A stretch of 64,000 bases of DNA from Nonomuraea typhae (GTDB lineage: Bacteria; Actinomycetota; Actinomycetes; Streptosporangiales; Streptosporangiaceae), in contig NZ_VRLV01000001.1 in NCBI RefSeq assembly GCF_009760925.1, positions 310,001 through 374,000 of the forward strand. Reading direction: 5' to 3'. Position numbers and translations under genes: made by a program. This document shows positions 33,663-42,687 of the stretch, in pieces. A model generated the notes under the pieces. That model ran no database searches, was not told the DNA's origin, and saw only the letters and a program-made list of their open reading frames with translations. Position 1 is the first letter of the stretch. The number at the start of each line of letters is the position of its first letter.

Positions 33663-35603
33663 TCACCGCCAGAGGAAGACCTGCGACCCGGGCGGCCGCT
33701 CGCTGAGGGGCGCGGGGCGCTGGAACTTGACCACGTCACCGCCCAGCAGGTTGCGGATCCTGACCTGGAAGCCCTGCGCCTCCAGCTCGCTCTTGGCGTC
33801 GCGCACGGTCTTGCCGATCACCTGGGGCACGATCCGGAACTCGGTGTCGTCCCTGGCCTCGTTGTCGCCGTTGCGGAACCAGTCGAGGAAGTCGCCGCAG
33901 CGCGAGACCGTCAGCTGCGCCGGGGTGGCCTTGTCCACCTCGCTCTTGGCCTTGGGGCTCTGCGCGATCACGGTGCACGGCTCGGCGTCGTCGGCGACCT
34001 CGTTGACCTGCACGGGGAAGCCGCGTTCGCCGAGATAGGCGGCGGCCTCGTCCTTGGGCATGCCGCTCACGTCCGGCATGATCAGCCCGGCGCTGACGAA
34101 CAGCCCGACCTTCGCATTCTCCTTGACCTGCTCGCCCACGTCGGGGGAGGAGCGGATCACGGTGTTGCGCGGCACCTCGAGGTTCTCCACCCGCCGCACG
34201 GTGCCGACCTGCAGCCCGGCCGCGGCGATGGCGGCGCGGGCGTCGGCCTCGCCCATGCCCTGCGTCTTGGGTACGGTCACCCGCTTCGGCCCCAGCGAGG
34301 GCACGAGCGTGAGCGTCGAGCCCTCCTCCAGCTCGGCCCCGGCGACGGGGTCGGTGGCGAGCACGAGGCCCTTGCCGAGCTTCTCGTCGTTGCGGCCCTC
34401 GGCGGTCTTCACCACGAAGCCGAGCCCGCGGGCGTTGCCGATGGCCACGTCGAGGTTCTTGCCGACCAGGTCGGGCACCTTGACATAGCGGGCCTGGGAG
34501 AAGTACGCCCCGGTCAGCGCGACGGCCGCGACCATGACGACGCTCAGCACGATCAGGAACCAGTTGGGCTTGAACCCCTTGCCCCGCGGGCGCGGAGGCT
34601 CGGGCGGCGTGGTGTGCAGGCCGGTGCGGGGCTGGATGAGCGTGTGGCCGGCGGCGTGCGGGCTGGGCGCCGTCGCCGGGTGGGCGCCGGAGGCGGCCTG
34701 CGGCCCCGGCGCGGCGTGGGCGCCGGAGCCCCCGGCGTACGGCGGGCTGGAGTGGCGCGGCAGCATCCGGTGGGCGTCCACCGCGGACACGAGCATCGCG
34801 GTGGCGTCGGCGGGCCGGTCCTGCGGGTCGCGGGCGGTGGCGTGCAGGACCAGCGTGTCGATGAGCGGCGGCGTCTCGGGCACCAGGCGCGAGGGCGGCG
34901 GCACGCTGTCGTGAACGTGCCGGTAGGCCACCGACATGGGCGTCTCGCCGTCGTACGGCTGCTGCCCGGTGACCAGCTCGAACAGCATGATCCCGGCGGC
35001 GTACACGTCGCTGCGCACGTCGGCGCCGCCGGTCGTGACCTGCTCGGGCGACATGTAGCCGATCGTGCCGATCATGACGCCGGTGCGCGTCTGGTTGGTC
35101 GCCTCGATGGCGCGGGCCAGGCCGAAGTCTACGACCTTGACCCGGCCGTCGTCGGTGAGCAGGACGTTCTCCGGCTTGACGTCGCGGTGGACCATCCCGG
35201 CCTGGTGGGCGGCGCCGAGCGCGGCCAGCACCGGGATCATGATCTCCAGGGCCTCGCGGGCGGGCAGCCTGCCGCGCTCGCGCAGGATGTCGCGCAGCGT
35301 CCTGCCCGGCACGTACTCCATCGACAGGTAGACCACGTCGCCGTCGGTGCCCTGGTCGAAGACGTGCACCACGTTCGGATGGGACAGGCTCGCCACGGAC
35401 TTGGCCTCGCCGATGAACCTGCGGACGAACGCGGGGTCCTCGGCGAGGGAACGATGCATGACCTTCAGCGCGACCGTGCGGTCGAGCCTGACGTCCAGCG
35501 CCAGGTAGACGGTCGCCATCCCGCCCCGGGCGATCCGGGACTCGATGCGATAGCGCCCGTCGAGCAGCCGCCCGACGAGGGGGTCCGCGGTCGTCGTGTC
35601 CAC
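33663..35603 (-). CDS. PknL-like serine/threonine kinase with four PASTA repeats
   Basis: A 646-residue Hanks-type kinase. The kinase domain (about 18-275) has ATP Lys47 in V-A-L-K, catalytic H-R-D-V-K-P-E-N (139-146) and D-F-G (159-161). A Pro/Ala-rich linker and one membrane segment (about 348-369) lead to four extracellular PASTA repeats, the third and fourth separated by a Cys-containing stretch. It senses peptidoglycan-related ligands and phosphorylates cell-wall or division proteins. GTG 35603 is preceded at seven bases by TAAACT, so it looks leaderless; an ATG at 35648 lacks any signal. An Rv2175c-like protein, the known PknL substrate in M. tuberculosis, is encoded 4 kb away. Confidence 0.92.
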   Translation of the reverse strand: MDTTTADPLVGRLLDGRYRIESRIARGGMATVYLALDVRLDRTVALKVMHRSLAEDPAFVRRFIGEAKSVASLSHPNVVHVFDQGTDGDVVYLSMEYVPGRTLRDILRERGRLPAREALEIMIPVLAALGAAHQAGMVHRDVKPENVLLTDDGRVKVVDFGLARAIEATNQTRTGVMIGTIGYMSPEQVTTGGADVRSDVYAAGIMLFELVTGQQPYDGETPMSVAYRHVHDSVPPPSRLVPETPPLIDTLVLHATARDPQDRPADATAMLVSAVDAHRMLPRHSSPPYAGGSGAHAAPGPQAASGAHPATAPSPHAAGHTLIQPRTGLHTTPPEPPRPRGKGFKPNWFLIVLSVVMVAAVALTGAYFSQARYVKVPDLVGKNLDVAIGNARGLGFVVKTAEGRNDEKLGKGLVLATDPVAGAELEEGSTLTLVPSLGPKRVTVPKTQGMGEADARAAIAAAGLQVGTVRRVENLEVPRNTVIRSSPDVGEQVKENAKVGLFVSAGLIMPDVSGMPKDEAAAYLGERGFPVQVNEVADDAEPCTVIAQSPKAKSEVDKATPAQLTVSRCGDFLDWFRNGDNEARDDTEFRIVPQVIGKTVRDAKSELEAQGFQVRIRNLLGGDVVKFQRPAPLSERPPGSQVFLWR

Positions 35604-35616
35604 GCCGCCGAGTTTA
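35604..35616 (-). promoter_or_regulatory. -10 box of leaderless promoter for the PASTA kinase
   Basis: TAAACT on the minus strand (35616-35611) lies seven bases before GTG 35603; the upstream bases are only weakly ribosome-binding-like. Confidence 0.45.
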
Positions 35617-35684
35617 CGGTCGTTTTGCGACTGGAGGGGCCTGACCATCCGAAACCGATGCCATTACGTGGCGTTTCCTTGTCA

Positions 35685-36633
<949 letters not shown>

Positions 36634-36697
36634 GAAATATCCCCTTTCAGGGTGAAATCTTGGAGGGTGTCCCGGCTTGGCCGTGGACAGGACGCCG

Positions 36698-38221
36698 TCA
36701 GCTCCCGAACCGCCCGGGCGAACACAACGCCACCAAATCCCGCGCCACCGCCGCATCCGGCCCCACCAGGGCATCCCCGCCCACCCGGCCTGCCGGGTCC
36801 ACCCGGGCTGCCGGCACCCGGCCTGCGGGGCTCGTCCGGCCCGCCGGGTCGGCCGGGTCCACCCGCTCTGCCGGGCGCATCCGGCCTGCCGGACCGGCCG
36901 GGTCCACCGGGTCCGCCCGCTCTGCCGGGCGCATCCGGCCTGCCGGACCGGCCGGGTCCGTCTGGTCCACCGGATCTGCGGGGCCTGCCAGGGCCGCCGG
37001 ACCCCGGTGTGCCGTAACGTCCGCGGCGCTCGGGGCCGCCCGGGCACCCGGGGCCGTCATCCCGGCCAGGAGGATCGCGGCCGTGAGCGGGGCCAGCAGG
37101 ACGCCGCCGCGGTGGTGACCCGTGGCCAGGAACAGGCCCGGTTCGCCGCCGGGCCCGATCAGCGGGAGGTTGTCCGGCGTGCCCGGCCGCAGCCCCGCCA
37201 CGACGTCGGCCACCTCCAGCTCCGTCACCCCGGGCACCAGCTCGCGCGCATCGCGCAGCAGCTCGTACAGCCCGCCCGCGGTCACCCGGGTGTCGAAGCC
37301 CAGCTCCTCCTGTGTGGCCCCCACGACCAGCTCGCCGTCGCCGCGCGGCACCAGGTACACCGGCTGCCCGTGCACCATCCCCCGCACGCACCGGCCCAGC
37401 AGGGGCTCGGGGGAGCGCAGGCGCATGATCTGCCCCTTCACCGGCCGCACCGGGACCGGAGCCAGCCCGCCGCTCCACGCCCCCGCCGCCAGCACCACGC
37501 GCTCCGCGCCGATCTCCTCCGGGTAAGACCCGTCCCGGGACGCCCCGCCCCGCGAAGCCCCCCGGCCGCCCTGCCGTACCTCAAGATCGTCCTGCCGTGC
37601 CCGCGGACCGCCGTGCCGTACCCACGAATCGCCGGCACCCGCGCTCAGCCGTACCCCGCGCACGCCCCTCTCGTCCCGCACCAGCTCCCCGGCCCGGGCC
37701 CGCACCACCGCGACCCCGAGCCACTCCAGCGCGGTCAGCAGCGCGGCGGTGACCCGGCGCGGGTCCACCCACGCGTCGTCCGGGGCCAGCAGGCCGCCGC
37801 GCACCGACGGCGCCAGCATGGGCTCCAGGCGGCGGCACTCGCGGCCGGTCAGCCGCTGCACCCGGAGCCCCAGCTTCTCCATGAATCCGGCGGTCTCGTC
37901 CAGCGCGGCCAGGTCGTCGGCGGAGAAGGCCACGTCCAGCGTCCCGTCCGCGCGGTAGCCGAGGTCGGCCGGCGACGACAGCCCGGCGTCGGCGGCCAGT
38001 TCGGCGGCGAAGGCGGGCCATCGGGCCAGGGAGGCCGCCCCCAGGCGCAGCAGCGGCTCCTCGGTGAAGGTCACCTCGCTGACCGGCGCCAGCATGCCCG
38101 CGGCCGCGTGGGAGGCGCCCGAGGCGGGCGCGGGGTCCACGACGGTGACGGGCCGCCCGGCCCGTGCCAGGCGCCAGGCCACGCTGAGCCCGGCGACGCC
38201 CCCGCCCACGATCACGTCCAT
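36698..38221 (-). CDS. thiO: glycine oxidase ThiO with low-complexity expansions
   Basis: A 507-residue DAO-family flavoprotein, against about 370-390 for typical ThiO. The FAD motif G-G-G-V-A-G-L-S near residue 6, G-A-S-H-A-A-A-G-M near 36 and the C-terminal G-H-H-R-G-G-V-L-L-A-P-L-T are present. It oxidises glycine to dehydroglycine for ThiG. Two additions stand out: an Arg/Gly-rich insert of about 35 residues before G-A-E-R-V-V-L-A-A-G (around 190-235), and a Pro/Ala/Arg/Asp-rich tail of about 115 residues after the last conserved segment, part of it from a 54-bp tandem repeat. ATG 38221 is right behind the TPP riboswitch. Confidence 0.9.
   Translation of the reverse strand: MDVIVGGGVAGLSVAWRLARAGRPVTVVDPAPASGASHAAAGMLAPVSEVTFTEEPLLRLGAASLARWPAFAAELAADAGLSSPADLGYRADGTLDVAFSADDLAALDETAGFMEKLGLRVQRLTGRECRRLEPMLAPSVRGGLLAPDDAWVDPRRVTAALLTALEWLGVAVVRARAGELVRDERGVRGVRLSAGAGDSWVRHGGPRARQDDLEVRQGGRGASRGGASRDGSYPEEIGAERVVLAAGAWSGGLAPVPVRPVKGQIMRLRSPEPLLGRCVRGMVHGQPVYLVPRGDGELVVGATQEELGFDTRVTAGGLYELLRDARELVPGVTELEVADVVAGLRPGTPDNLPLIGPGGEPGLFLATGHHRGGVLLAPLTAAILLAGMTAPGARAAPSAADVTAHRGPAALAGPADPVDQTDPAGPAGRMRPAERADPVDPAGPAGRMRPAERVDPADPAGRTSPAGRVPAARVDPAGRVGGDALVGPDAAVARDLVALCSPGRFGS
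36862..36959 (-). repeat. 54-bp tandem repeat in the thiO tail
   Basis: The block starting CCCGCTCTGCCGGGCGCATC at 36862 recurs at 36916, exact for about 44 bases before it drifts. It encodes two D-P-A-G-P-A-G-R-M-R-P-A-E-R units in the non-conserved tail of ThiO. The period is a multiple of three, so copy number can change without breaking the frame. Confidence 0.8.
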
Positions 38222-38227
38222 GTCCGC

Positions 38228-38316
38228 TCCCTTCGCCGGCATGATCCGGATCAGGTGTCTTGCGGTCGAAGGCCCGATCGATGCCTTCCTCTCAGCCCGG
38301 TGACGGCCGGACTCCC
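38228..38316 (-). promoter_or_regulatory. TPP riboswitch (THI element) before thiO-thiS-thiG
   Basis: On the minus strand GGGAGTCC (38316-38309), CTGAGAGG, then ACCTGATCCGGATCATGCC and GGCGAAGGGA (38237-38228) follow in the order and spacing of the thiamine pyrophosphate aptamer. The AAGGGAG at its 3' end is also the ribosome binding site of thiO, so ligand binding probably hides it and stops translation. Confidence 0.93.
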
Positions 38317-38373
38317 GCGCGTCTTGCACCCCCAGCCTACGGCCTCGCCGCACCCGCCCGCGAACGGCCCCGG

Positions 38374-38386
38374 TAGGGTCGGAACC
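38374..38386 (+). promoter_or_regulatory. -10 box of leaderless promoter for the FAD reductase
   Basis: TAGGGT (38374-38379) lies seven bases before GTG 38387 and no Shine-Dalgarno sequence is present. Confidence 0.55.
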
Positions 38387-39541
38387 GTGGATCACGTCGT
38401 GGTGGTGGGAGCCGGCCTGGCCGGGGTGCGCAGCGTCGAGTCGCTGCGCGGGCGCGGGTATGACGGCAGGATCACGCTCCTGGGCGAGGAGCGGCACCGG
38501 CCCTACGACCGCCCGCCGCTGTCGAAGGCGGTGCTGCTCGGCACGAGCGACGACAGCTTCGTCGACACCGACCTGGCCGCGCTGCGCGTCGACTTCCGGC
38601 CCGGGGTGGCCGCGAAGGGCCTGCGGGCGGGCTTCGTGGAGACGACCGAGGGCGAGCTGGCCTACGACGGCCTGGTGATCGCGACCGGCTCGGAGCCGAT
38701 CCGGCTGCCCGGTGAGGGCCCCCAGCTGGTGCTGCGCACACTCGACGACGCGCACGTGCTGCGCGCCGCGCTCGTGCCCGGCGCCCGCGTCTGCGTCGCC
38801 GGCGCGGGCTGGATCGGCGCCGAGGTGGCCACCGCCGCCCGCAAGGCGGGGTGCGAGGTCACGGTGATCGAGGCCGCCGCCACGCCGCTCGCCCACGCGA
38901 TCGGCGAGCTCGGCGCCCGCACGCTGCCCTGGTACGACGGCATCGGCCTGCGCCTGAACACCATGGTCAGCGAGGTCGTCGAGGGCGGCGTCGAACTGGT
39001 CGGCGGCGAGTTCCTGCCCGCGCACGTCGTCGTCTCCGGCATCGGCGCCCGCCCGGTCCTCGAATGGCTCGCCGACGCCGACCTCGACCTGCACAACGGC
39101 GTCGTCACCGACGAGCACCTGCGCACCTCCATGCCCGGCGTCGTGGCCGTCGGCGACTGCGCCAACTGGTGGTCGCGCCGCTTCGCCACCCGCATGCGCG
39201 TCGAGCACTGGGACACCGCCCTGAACGCCCCCGACGTGGCCGCCGCCACGCTGCTGGGGGAGGAGGCGGTGTACGACCCGGTGCCGTACTTCTGGTCGGA
39301 GCAGTTCGGGCACATGCTCCAGTACGCCGGCTACCACCCGGCGGGCGCGCGCCTGGTCCACCGCGATGGCCAGAAGTGGTCAGTCGTCTGGCTCACCGCC
39401 GACGACCGCATCACCGCCGTCCTGGCCGCCGATCGCCCGCGCGACCTCGTCCAGGGCCGCCGCCTCATCGAAGCCGGGGCCCGGCTGGACGCGGAACGCC
39501 TGGTAGATCCGGACGTCGCCCTACGGGATTGTGTTGTTTGA
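38387..39541 (+). CDS. FAD-dependent NAD(P)H oxidoreductase (ferredoxin/rubredoxin reductase type)
   Basis: A 384-residue pyridine nucleotide-disulfide reductase-like protein without redox-active Cys pair. FAD motif V-V-V-G-A-G-L-A-G near residue 5, P-Y-D-R-P-P-L-S-K near 39, the NAD motif V-A-G-A-G-W-I-G-A-E near 135 and the second FAD motif V-A-V-G-D-C-A near 257 match ferredoxin reductases of the BphA4/rubredoxin reductase group. Its partner ferredoxin is not in view. It is divergent from thiO and ends shortly before the Rv2175c-like gene. A specific link to thiamine synthesis is not shown by the sequence. Confidence 0.85.
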   Translation: MDHVVVVGAGLAGVRSVESLRGRGYDGRITLLGEERHRPYDRPPLSKAVLLGTSDDSFVDTDLAALRVDFRPGVAAKGLRAGFVETTEGELAYDGLVIATGSEPIRLPGEGPQLVLRTLDDAHVLRAALVPGARVCVAGAGWIGAEVATAARKAGCEVTVIEAAATPLAHAIGELGARTLPWYDGIGLRLNTMVSEVVEGGVELVGGEFLPAHVVVSGIGARPVLEWLADADLDLHNGVVTDEHLRTSMPGVVAVGDCANWWSRRFATRMRVEHWDTALNAPDVAAATLLGEEAVYDPVPYFWSEQFGHMLQYAGYHPAGARLVHRDGQKWSVVWLTADDRITAVLAADRPRDLVQGRRLIEAGARLDAERLVDPDVALRDCVV

Positions 39542-39558
39542 GCAAGCACGCCATGTGG

Positions 39559-39571
39559 TAGTTGTGGTTTC
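39559..39571 (+). promoter_or_regulatory. probable -10 of leaderless promoter for the Rv2175c-like gene
   Basis: TAGTTG (39559-39564) lies seven bases before GTG 39572. The last base departs from TANNNT, so confidence is lower than for the other sites. Confidence 0.35.
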
Positions 39572-39946
39572 GTGACGCTTTCTGTTGCACAGATCGACCG
39601 GGAGACGGAGCAGCTCGTCGACGAGTGGCTCACTCTCCCCGAAGTGGCCGCACGCCTCGATCTCACGATCGGGCGGGCCAAGCAGCTCCTCAAAGACCAC
39701 AAGCTCCTCGGCGTACGGCGAGGCAGCGGCGGGCCCCAGGTGCCCGCGGTCTTCCTCGACGGAAAGGAAGTACGTAAGGGCCTGCCCGGCACGCTGACCG
39801 TCCTGCAGGACGCCGGCTACGACGACATCGAGTCGTTGCGCTGGCTGTTCACCCCGGACGCATCGCTGCCCGGAGCCCCCATTGACGCGATCAAGGCCGG
39901 TCGCCACACAGAGGTCAAGAGGCGTGCCCAAGCCCTCGCTTTCTGA
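39572..39946 (+). CDS. Rv2175c-family DNA-binding protein
   Basis: A 124-residue protein with a winged-helix-like N-terminal half ([15 protein letters not shown] near residues 17-31, then [10 protein letters not shown]) and the conserved C-terminal half [16 protein letters not shown]. In M. tuberculosis, Rv2175c binds DNA and is phosphorylated by PknL, the product of the neighbouring gene. A PknL-like kinase is encoded at 33663-35603, so the pair is kept here though the thiamine genes lie between. It overlaps thiE by 23 bases. Confidence 0.88.
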   Translation: MTLSVAQIDRETEQLVDEWLTLPEVAARLDLTIGRAKQLLKDHKLLGVRRGSGGPQVPAVFLDGKEVRKGLPGTLTVLQDAGYDDIESLRWLFTPDASLPGAPIDAIKAGRHTEVKRRAQALAF

Positions 39947-40565
39947 CGCCCGGCTCTACCTCTGCACCGACGGGCGGCGAGGACGCGGCGACCTGGCCGA
40001 CTTCCTCGACGCCGTGCTCGCCAACGGCGTGGACATCATCCAGTTGCGGGAGAAGGGCCTGGAGGCACGCGAAGAGCTCGCCCTCCTGGAAGTCTTCCGC
40101 GACGCCTGCGACCGGCACGGCACACTGCTGGCCGTCAACGACCGGGCCGACATCGCCCACGCCGCCCGCCCCGACGTGCTCCACCTGGGGCAGGACGACC
40201 TTCCCGTGCCGGTCGCCCGAGAGATCCTCGGCGACGACATCGTCATCGGACGGTCCACCCACTCCGCCACGGAGGCTTCCGCCGCCGCGGTGGAGGCGGG
40301 CGTCGACTACTTCTGCTGCGGCCCCATCTGGCCCACGCCGACCAAGCCCGGCCGCCCCGCGCCCGGGCCCGCGCTGCTGCGGCACGCGGCGGCGCTGGGC
40401 GGTGACCGGCCCTGGTTCGGCATCGGCGGCATCGACCTGGACAACCTCGACGAGGTGCGTGCGCACGGCGTGACCCGCGTCGTGGTCGTGCGCGCCATCA
40501 CCGAGGCCGCCGATCCGGGCGCCGCGGCCGCCGAGTTCGCCAAACGGCTGGCGGCCGGCATCTGA
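39924..40565 (+). CDS. thiE: thiamine phosphate synthase ThiE
   Basis: A 213-residue TIM-barrel enzyme that joins the pyrimidine and thiazole units. Motifs are Q-L-R-E-K near residue 38, V-N-D-R-A-D-I-A near 72, L-H-L-G-Q-D-D-L-P near 88, G-R-S-T-H near 109 and [11 protein letters not shown] near 133. GTG 39924 is preceded by AGAGG; it overlaps the upstream Rv2175c-like gene, so both are on one transcript. The other thiamine genes here run in the opposite direction under the riboswitch, but none is seen before thiE. Confidence 0.93.
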   Translation: MPKPSLSDARLYLCTDGRRGRGDLADFLDAVLANGVDIIQLREKGLEAREELALLEVFRDACDRHGTLLAVNDRADIAHAARPDVLHLGQDDLPVPVAREILGDDIVIGRSTHSATEASAAAVEAGVDYFCCGPIWPTPTKPGRPAPGPALLRHAAALGGDRPWFGIGGIDLDNLDEVRAHGVTRVVVVRAITEAADPGAAAAEFAKRLAAGI

Positions 40566-40576
40566 CATCCGACCCC

Positions 40577-40603
40577 GCCCGGGTGCCGGTCCGGCACCCG
40601 GGC
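40577..40603. terminator. bidirectional terminator between thiE and the polyprenyl synthase
   Basis: GCCCGGGTGCCG (40577-40588), loop GTC, CGGCACCCGGGC (40592-40603): a perfect 12-bp stem between convergent genes. Confidence 0.8.
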
Positions 40604-40619
40604 CTGCTTCAGCGCAGTT

Positions 40620-41672
40620 TCAGAACGTGCGCGAGGTGGCGGCCACGGCCAGGTCGTCCAGGGCCTTCCGCGCCTCGTCGGTGATCGGCGCCTTGTCCAG
40701 CGCGGCCAGCGCCTCGTCCAGGTAGGTCGCGATCAGGTTCTCGCACTCGCGCAGCGCGCCGGTGTCCTCGATGATGCCGCGCAGCGTGGCCACGCCCCGC
40801 TCGTCCAGCGCCGGGTCGCCGAGCAGCCGCCGGACGACCTGCGCGTCCCGCGCGGAGGCGGCGGCCAGGGTCCGCGCCACCAGCATCGTGCGCTTGCCCT
40901 CCCGCAGGTCGTCGCCAGCCGGCTTGCCGGTCTCCGCCGGGTCGCCGAACACGCCCAGGACGTCGTCGCGCAGCTGGAAGGCGATGCCGACGCGCCTGCC
41001 GTACTCGACGCACAGCTCGTCGATCCACGGCTCCTCGGCCCGCGCGGCGAGCACCAGCCCGAGCCGCAGCGGCTGCTCCACGGAGTACTTGCCGCTCTTG
41101 TAGAGCGCCACCCGCAGCGCCGAGTCGAACGTGTTCTCCCCGTGGGCCTGCTCCAGCAGGTCGAGGTACTGCCCGCACATCAGCTCGGTGCGCATGTGGT
41201 CGTGCAGCGGCTGCGCGGCGGCCAGCGACTCGGGCGGCAGCCCGCTGGTGCGCCACATCTCCCCGGCCCAGATGAGCATGAGGTTGCCCAGCAGGATCGC
41301 GGCCCCCTCGCCGAACTGCTCGGCCGAGCCGTGCCAGCCCCCCTTCTCGTGGAGGGCCTGGAACCGCCGGTGCGCCGACGGCATGCCGCGCCGCAGATCG
41401 CTCTTGTCCATGACGTCGTCGTGCACCAGCGCACTGGCCTGCAGCAGCTCCAGCGAGGCCGCCGCGGCGAAAATGCCGGGAAGGTCGGCACCACCGGCGC
41501 CCCGCCAGCCCCAGTAACAGAAGGCCGGCCGCAGCCGCTTGCCCCCGGCCAGCAGATCGTGCGCCGCCGCGAGCAGCGGCTCCAGGCCGGGGTTGCCGAA
41601 GGCAGGCTCCTGCCGGTCGACGAACAGCCTGAGCGAACGGTCCACCTGCTGGCGCAGGGCGTCAGTGGTCAT
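40620..41672 (-). CDS. polyprenyl (geranylgeranyl-type) diphosphate synthase
   Basis: A 350-residue trans-isoprenyl diphosphate synthase. The first Asp-rich motif D-D-V-M-D is at 85-89 and the second, D-D-V-L-G-V-F-G-D, at 236-244. G-K-R-L-R-P near 44 is the isopentenyl diphosphate site. It corresponds to M. tuberculosis IdsA2 by position next to metF and Rv2175c. Chain length is set mainly by residues before the first motif (E-L-L-Q-A-S-A-L-V-H), which suggest a C15-C20 product; this is uncertain. ATG 41672 is chosen since TAGTCT lies seven bases upstream. Confidence 0.9.
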   Translation of the reverse strand: MTTDALRQQVDRSLRLFVDRQEPAFGNPGLEPLLAAAHDLLAGGKRLRPAFCYWGWRGAGGADLPGIFAAAASLELLQASALVHDDVMDKSDLRRGMPSAHRRFQALHEKGGWHGSAEQFGEGAAILLGNLMLIWAGEMWRTSGLPPESLAAAQPLHDHMRTELMCGQYLDLLEQAHGENTFDSALRVALYKSGKYSVEQPLRLGLVLAARAEEPWIDELCVEYGRRVGIAFQLRDDVLGVFGDPAETGKPAGDDLREGKRTMLVARTLAAASARDAQVVRRLLGDPALDERGVATLRGIIEDTGALRECENLIATYLDEALAALDKAPITDEARKALDDLAVAATSRTF

Positions 41673-41742
41673 GTCCATGAGACTAACGGGCGGTGCACCA
41701 GGCTCAGATCTCCGCTCGGCCCGTGCGCGGTAACCTTGGGGC
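41673..41742. promoter_or_regulatory. divergent leaderless promoters for polyprenyl synthase and metF
   Basis: On the minus strand TAGTCT (41685-41680) is seven bases before ATG 41672. On the plus strand TAACCT (41731-41736) is six bases before ATG 41743. Neither gene has a Shine-Dalgarno sequence. Confidence 0.55.
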
Positions 41743-42669
41743 ATGGCGCTTGGTCGACCCTCCATCCTGCCCGATCGTGTTCCCACCGTGCGAGAGCTGC
41801 TCGCCTCCGGCGGGCGGTCGTTCTCGTTCGAGTTCTTCCCGCCGAAGACCGACGAGGGCGAGCGGCAGCTGTGGCGGGCCATCCGCGAGCTGGAGTCGCT
41901 GCGCCCGACCTTCGTCTCGGTCACGTACGGCGCGGGCGGAACCACCCGCGACCGCACCGTCGACATCGTCGAACGAGTCGCCCACGAAACCACCCTGACC
42001 CCTGTGGCGCATTTCACCGCGGTCAACCACTCGGTGCGCGAGCTGCGCCACCTGGTGGGCCGCTTCGCCGACGCGGGCGTCCGCAACATCCTCGCGGTCA
42101 GGGGCGACCCGCCCGGCGACCCGTCCGGCGAGTGGGTCCAGCACCCCGAGGGCGTGCTGTACGCCGAGGAACTCGTCCGGCTGATCCGCCAGGCCGGCGA
42201 CTTCTGCGTCGGCGTGGCCGCCTTCCCCTACAAGCACCCCCGGTCGCCGTCCATCGACTCCGACACCGACTACTTCGTCCAGAAGTGCCGGGCCGGCGCC
42301 GACTACGCGATCACGCAGATGTTCTTCCAGGCCGAGGACTACCTGCGCCTGCGCGACCGCGTGGCGGCCAAGGGCTGTGACACGCCGATCATCCCGTGCA
42401 TCATGCCGGTCACCCAGATGAGCACGATCGCCCGCTCCGAGCAGTTGTCCGGCGCCCCGTTCCCGCCGGACGTCGCCGCCCGCTTCGAGGCGGTGGCCGA
42501 CGACCCGGCCGCCGTCCGCCGCCTGGGCATCGACCACGGCGCCGAACTCTGCCAGCGCCTGCTGGACGAAGGGGCGCCGGGCATCCACTTCATCACGTTC
42601 AACCGCTCCAGCGCCTCGGCCGAGGTCTTCCAGCGGCTCAACCATCCGGCCCAGCCCGTGGGGGTGTAG
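41743..42669 (+). CDS. metF: methylenetetrahydrofolate reductase
   Basis: A 308-residue FAD-containing TIM barrel enzyme. F-S-F-E-F-F-P-P-K-T near residue 26 includes the catalytic Glu, S-V-T-Y-G-A-G-G-T-T near 58, L-A-V-R-G-D-P-P near 118 and D-Y-A-I-T-Q-M-F-F near 186 are all family motifs. It reduces 5,10-methylenetetrahydrofolate to 5-methyltetrahydrofolate for methionine synthesis. It is divergent from the polyprenyl synthase gene, as in mycobacteria. Start is leaderless. Confidence 0.93.
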   Translation: MALGRPSILPDRVPTVRELLASGGRSFSFEFFPPKTDEGERQLWRAIRELESLRPTFVSVTYGAGGTTRDRTVDIVERVAHETTLTPVAHFTAVNHSVRELRHLVGRFADAGVRNILAVRGDPPGDPSGEWVQHPEGVLYAEELVRLIRQAGDFCVGVAAFPYKHPRSPSIDSDTDYFVQKCRAGADYAITQMFFQAEDYLRLRDRVAAKGCDTPIIPCIMPVTQMSTIARSEQLSGAPFPPDVAARFEAVADDPAAVRRLGIDHGAELCQRLLDEGAPGIHFITFNRSSASAEVFQRLNHPAQPVGV

Positions 42670-42675
42670 ATCCCC

Positions 42676-42687
42676 TAGGCTCCGGTC
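42676..42687 (+). promoter_or_regulatory. -10 box of leaderless promoter for the pseudopeptidase
   Basis: TAGGCT (42676-42681) lies six bases before ATG 42688, directly behind metF. Confidence 0.5.

Noticed and set aside
36862..36959. Reading the 54-bp repeat as a CRISPR-like or mobile repeat
   Set aside because: Only about two units, directly adjacent, without spacers, inside a coding tail; simple tandem duplication explains it.
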